Positions 6,221 through 7,465 of a stretch of DNA of 7,465 bases are shown here, piece after piece. Under the pieces are notes generated by a model. The model had not been told where the DNA came from, ran no database searches, and was given only the letters and a program-made list of their open reading frames with translations. Position numbers and translations under genes: made by a program. The stretch lies in contig JADHTP010000149.1 of NCBI GenBank assembly GCA_016784945.1, positions 1 to 7,465 on the forward strand, read 5' to 3'. Within the stretch, counting starts at the first letter, position 1. Each line of letters opens with the position of its first letter. The DNA is from Deltaproteobacteria bacterium. Its GTDB lineage: Bacteria; Myxococcota_A; UBA9042; DTJE01.

Positions 6221-6297
6221 CTCAGGATTCTGTCGGAATGTCATCAAGGAGCACATCAGGGCACCAGTATCCAGGCCGGACATCAGGACCCCTTGCC

Positions 6298-6360
6298 AGG
6301 GGGGCGCGCTCGCCCCCCTCCCACACCCTGCTTCGCTCTCCTCCGGAGAGCTTCGAAGGG
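6298..6360. repeat. Tandem strong palindromes, possible REP-like element
   Basis: The first hairpin pairs 6298-6306 with 6311-6319: nine perfect base pairs, almost all G-C, with a CGCT tetraloop. The second pairs GCTCTCC (6335-6341) with GGAGAGC (6345-6351) around a 3-nt loop. It extends imperfectly outward so that most of 6326-6360 folds back on itself. A G/C tract partly resembling the first hairpin follows at about 6357-6372. Neither stem has a U-tract on either strand, so they do not look like ordinary terminators. The layout resembles dispersed intergenic palindromes of the REP/BIME type. Confidence 0.5.
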
Positions 6361-6445
6361 CGCTCCCCCCTTGCGCGACCGCCTTGCGCTCGCAGCAATC
6401 CGCCTTCATCGCCGGTCAGACGGTGGACGGTCGACGTCTCTCCAG

Positions 6446-6505
6446 AACCCGCAATTCCGCAGATTGCTTCGATACATGGACGATAGACGATCCGACCTGC
6501 GGGTT
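6446..6505. repeat. 8-bp perfect inverted repeat downstream of the ATC-hydrolase-like gene
   Basis: AACCCGCA (6446-6453) and TGCGGGTT (6498-6505) are exact inverted copies separated by 44 nt. The right arm begins two bases after the end of the upstream gene's stop codon. It could form the base of a 3'-end stem in the transcript. There is no U-tract, and chance occurrence is possible. Confidence 0.3.
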
Positions 6506-6506
6506 G

Positions 6507-7139
6507 TCAATCTCTTTTCGACCGGCCGTTTTCCCGCAGCCCGAAACGGAACTCGCAACAGGGGTCGCCCTCGGCCAGGGTGGTGGGACGCTCGAGGGTC
6601 ACGGATCCACGGGCGAAATAGGCAACGTCGCCGCGGCAATACAGGGGGGCCAGGTCGGACAGCCCGATGTCGTTGCACAGGTTGACGAATCGACAGGTGG
6701 TGACCCGGAAGACGAAGCCGTCGTCGCGCACGTCCTCGAGAACCCCGTCGGAGTTAGGAAACCGCCCGATGACCCCGTTCACCATGGCCACCCTGCCCTC
6801 GGGATCCGCCACCAGGTACCGGCCGGGATCCAGCTGGTCCGCGTTGGCTTCCAGGAACGCCAGGCTGGCCTCGAGCACCACGTCCCTGACGACCTTCAGG
6901 GCCTGGTCCTCCCCTATCCGGGCGCGCAGTTCCAGGTACAGGTTCACCGACGGCCTGATCTGGTCCCGGCTGTCCCTGTCCCGATCGTCGGCAGGCTCGG
7001 GCAGGACCTGGAAGGGATCGGGCCTGCGACCCATGGCCAGCCCCACCCGGACCGTTTCTTTCAGCCCGAGCTGGTCGCGCAGGACCGCGAACGCAGCCCA
7101 TTTCATGCGCAGTTCCGTTAGAATCTCATGAATGGTCAT
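6507..7139 (-). CDS. L-2-amino-thiazoline-4-carboxylate (ATC) hydrolase-family protein (210 aa)
   Basis: The C-terminal half matches the pattern of the ATC_hydrolase family. VTTCRFVNLC (residues 146-155) is followed by LAPLYCRGD (163-171), then RGSVTLERPTTLAEGDPCCEFRFG (177-200). The conserved cysteines (C149, C155, C168, C194, C195) and the glycine before the CC-[DE]-F-R-F ending are in place. The N-terminal half is helical and charged, with no signal peptide, so the protein is probably cytoplasmic. The family is named after a hydrolase of the bacterial route from ATC to cysteine, but most members are untested, and no neighbour here belongs to cysteine synthesis. The ATG at 7139 has only a weak AGG upstream. 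It follows the partial gene at 7183 by 43 bp and may share its transcript. Confidence 0.78.
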   Translation of the reverse strand: MTIHEILTELRMKWAAFAVLRDQLGLKETVRVGLAMGRRPDPFQVLPEPADDRDRDSRDQIRPSVNLYLELRARIGEDQALKVVRDVVLEASLAFLEANADQLDPGRYLVADPEGRVAMVNGVIGRFPNSDGVLEDVRDDGFVFRVTTCRFVNLCNDIGLSDLAPLYCRGDVAYFARGSVTLERPTTLAEGDPCCEFRFGLRENGRSKRD

Positions 7140-7182
7140 GCCAGCCTATCGCCTGGCGGTGAGGATACCGCGTTCGGGGCGA

Positions 7183-7465
7183 TCAGTGAATCCCCATGGG
7201 CCAGGGCCCGTCGCCCTCCATGCGGAAACCGCAGCCGAGGGGAGGTTCCTTCATCATGGTGAGCCCCTGGCTCCACCACTTGAAGCTCACGTGGATGTGG
7301 TGGTGGTGAAAGGACCACCCGCTGCCGTAGGCGGCCCTCGCCACCGTGTTGTTGTACACGCTTTCCGAGATCCAGCCCTTGTCCTTCTGGGCCTTGAGCT
7401 CGGCCAGGATCAGCGGGGCCAGGAGCACGTCCAGACCGTAGACACGCAGGCGGCTGGACTCGGCC
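7183..7465 (-). CDS. C-terminal 93 residues of an unrecognised His-rich protein (possible LAS-type metallopeptidase)
   Basis: The frame is open from the right edge to a TGA at 7183-7185, so only the C-terminus is seen. The visible part reads a helix (VLLAPLILAELKAQKDKGW), then SVYNNTVARAAYGSGW. Next comes FHHHHIHVSFKWW, and the end is GCGFRMEGDGPWPMGIH. The HxHxHV cluster after a glycine-rich turn resembles the last zinc-binding HxH of LAS peptidases such as MepA (M74) or M15 DD-peptidases, which cut peptidoglycan cross-links. The other ligands would lie outside the window, so this is only a suggestion. A GTG at 7428 exists in frame, but the frame stays open upstream and the coding character continues to the edge. 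Confidence 0.6.
   Translation of the reverse strand, partial: AESSRLRVYGLDVLLAPLILAELKAQKDKGWISESVYNNTVARAAYGSGWSFHHHHIHVSFKWWSQGLTMMKEPPLGCGFRMEGDGPWPMGIH

Larger units (their letters stand above)
6169..6506. other. 338-bp intergenic region with palindromes, no credible gene
   Basis: This lies between the end of the ATC-hydrolase-like gene and the start of the protease gene, both on the minus strand. It holds a dense palindromic block (6298-6380), a long-range inverted repeat (6446-6505) and a possible promoter near 6189-6220. A 72-codon frame on the minus strand (6409-6191) spans the palindromes and has no recognisable domain, so it is not called. A run of four GCGCTC/CGCTC-type motifs (about 6306, 6334, 6361, 6385) gives the block a repetitive look. 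Confidence 0.5.

Noticed and set aside
6191..6409. 72-codon ATG frame on the minus strand in the intergenic region
   Set aside because: It runs through the palindromic block, has no recognisable domain and no clear ribosome-binding site; more likely chance.
6384..7121. + strand frame of 245 codons
   Set aside because: It is antisense to the ATC-hydrolase-like gene, whose minus-strand Cys signature is convincing.
1..7465. CRISPR array, tRNA, rRNA, insertion sequence or attachment site
   Set aside because: No spaced direct repeats, no cloverleaf or rRNA-like stretch, no transposase or integrase motifs were seen on either strand.

Overview
This is a GC-rich (about 63% by eye), densely packed bacterial window. 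The gene content is a glycine-rich single-RRM RNA-binding protein, an ATC-hydrolase-family protein, a CPBP membrane protease, a FAAH-like amidase and several Rossmann-fold oxidoreductases. This suggests a proteobacterium-like or myxobacterium-like genome. That placement is an inference from gene content only. No phage, plasmid, transposase, CRISPR, tRNA or rRNA signal is visible.

Left part (1-2420): the 5' portion of a Gfo/Idh/MocA oxidoreductase runs leftward out of the window. Divergently, a 410-residue protein of unknown function runs rightward; it has a BamE-like C-terminal stretch. A weak terminator-like hairpin at its stop codon is followed by an extended -10 promoter (TG-C-TATAAT). A leader of about 176 nt with three consecutive small stem-loops then leads into the 101-residue RRM protein.

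Middle (about 2530-3012): two dead gene fragments lie tail to tail. A short-chain dehydrogenase (+ strand) lacks its N-terminal cofactor-binding part and its C-terminus and carries an in-frame TAA. A FAD-dependent oxidoreductase (- strand) retains only about 50 N-terminal residues and carries an in-frame TGA. Both end at the same point near 2865, which looks like a rearrangement or deletion scar.

Right part (3009-6168, all - strand): a tightly coupled operon reads CPBP-type membrane protease, then a 3beta-HSD/NSDHL-like NAD-dependent epimerase/dehydrogenase, then a FAAH-like amidase, then the truncated FAD oxidoreductase. All three junctions are 4-nt stop/start overlaps (ATGA, GTGA, ATGA), so the cistrons were very probably translationally coupled. 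The set suggests modification of a lipid, amide or isoprenoid-like substrate, but the substrate cannot be read from sequence.

Far right (6169-7465): a 338-bp intergenic stretch holds strong palindromes. Upstream of it on the - strand lie an ATC-hydrolase-family protein and the C-terminal end of an unrecognised His-rich protein that may be a LAS-type metallopeptidase. No complete novel defence or mobile system was identified. The most notable observations are the two-gene scar, the coupled operon and the structured RRM leader.
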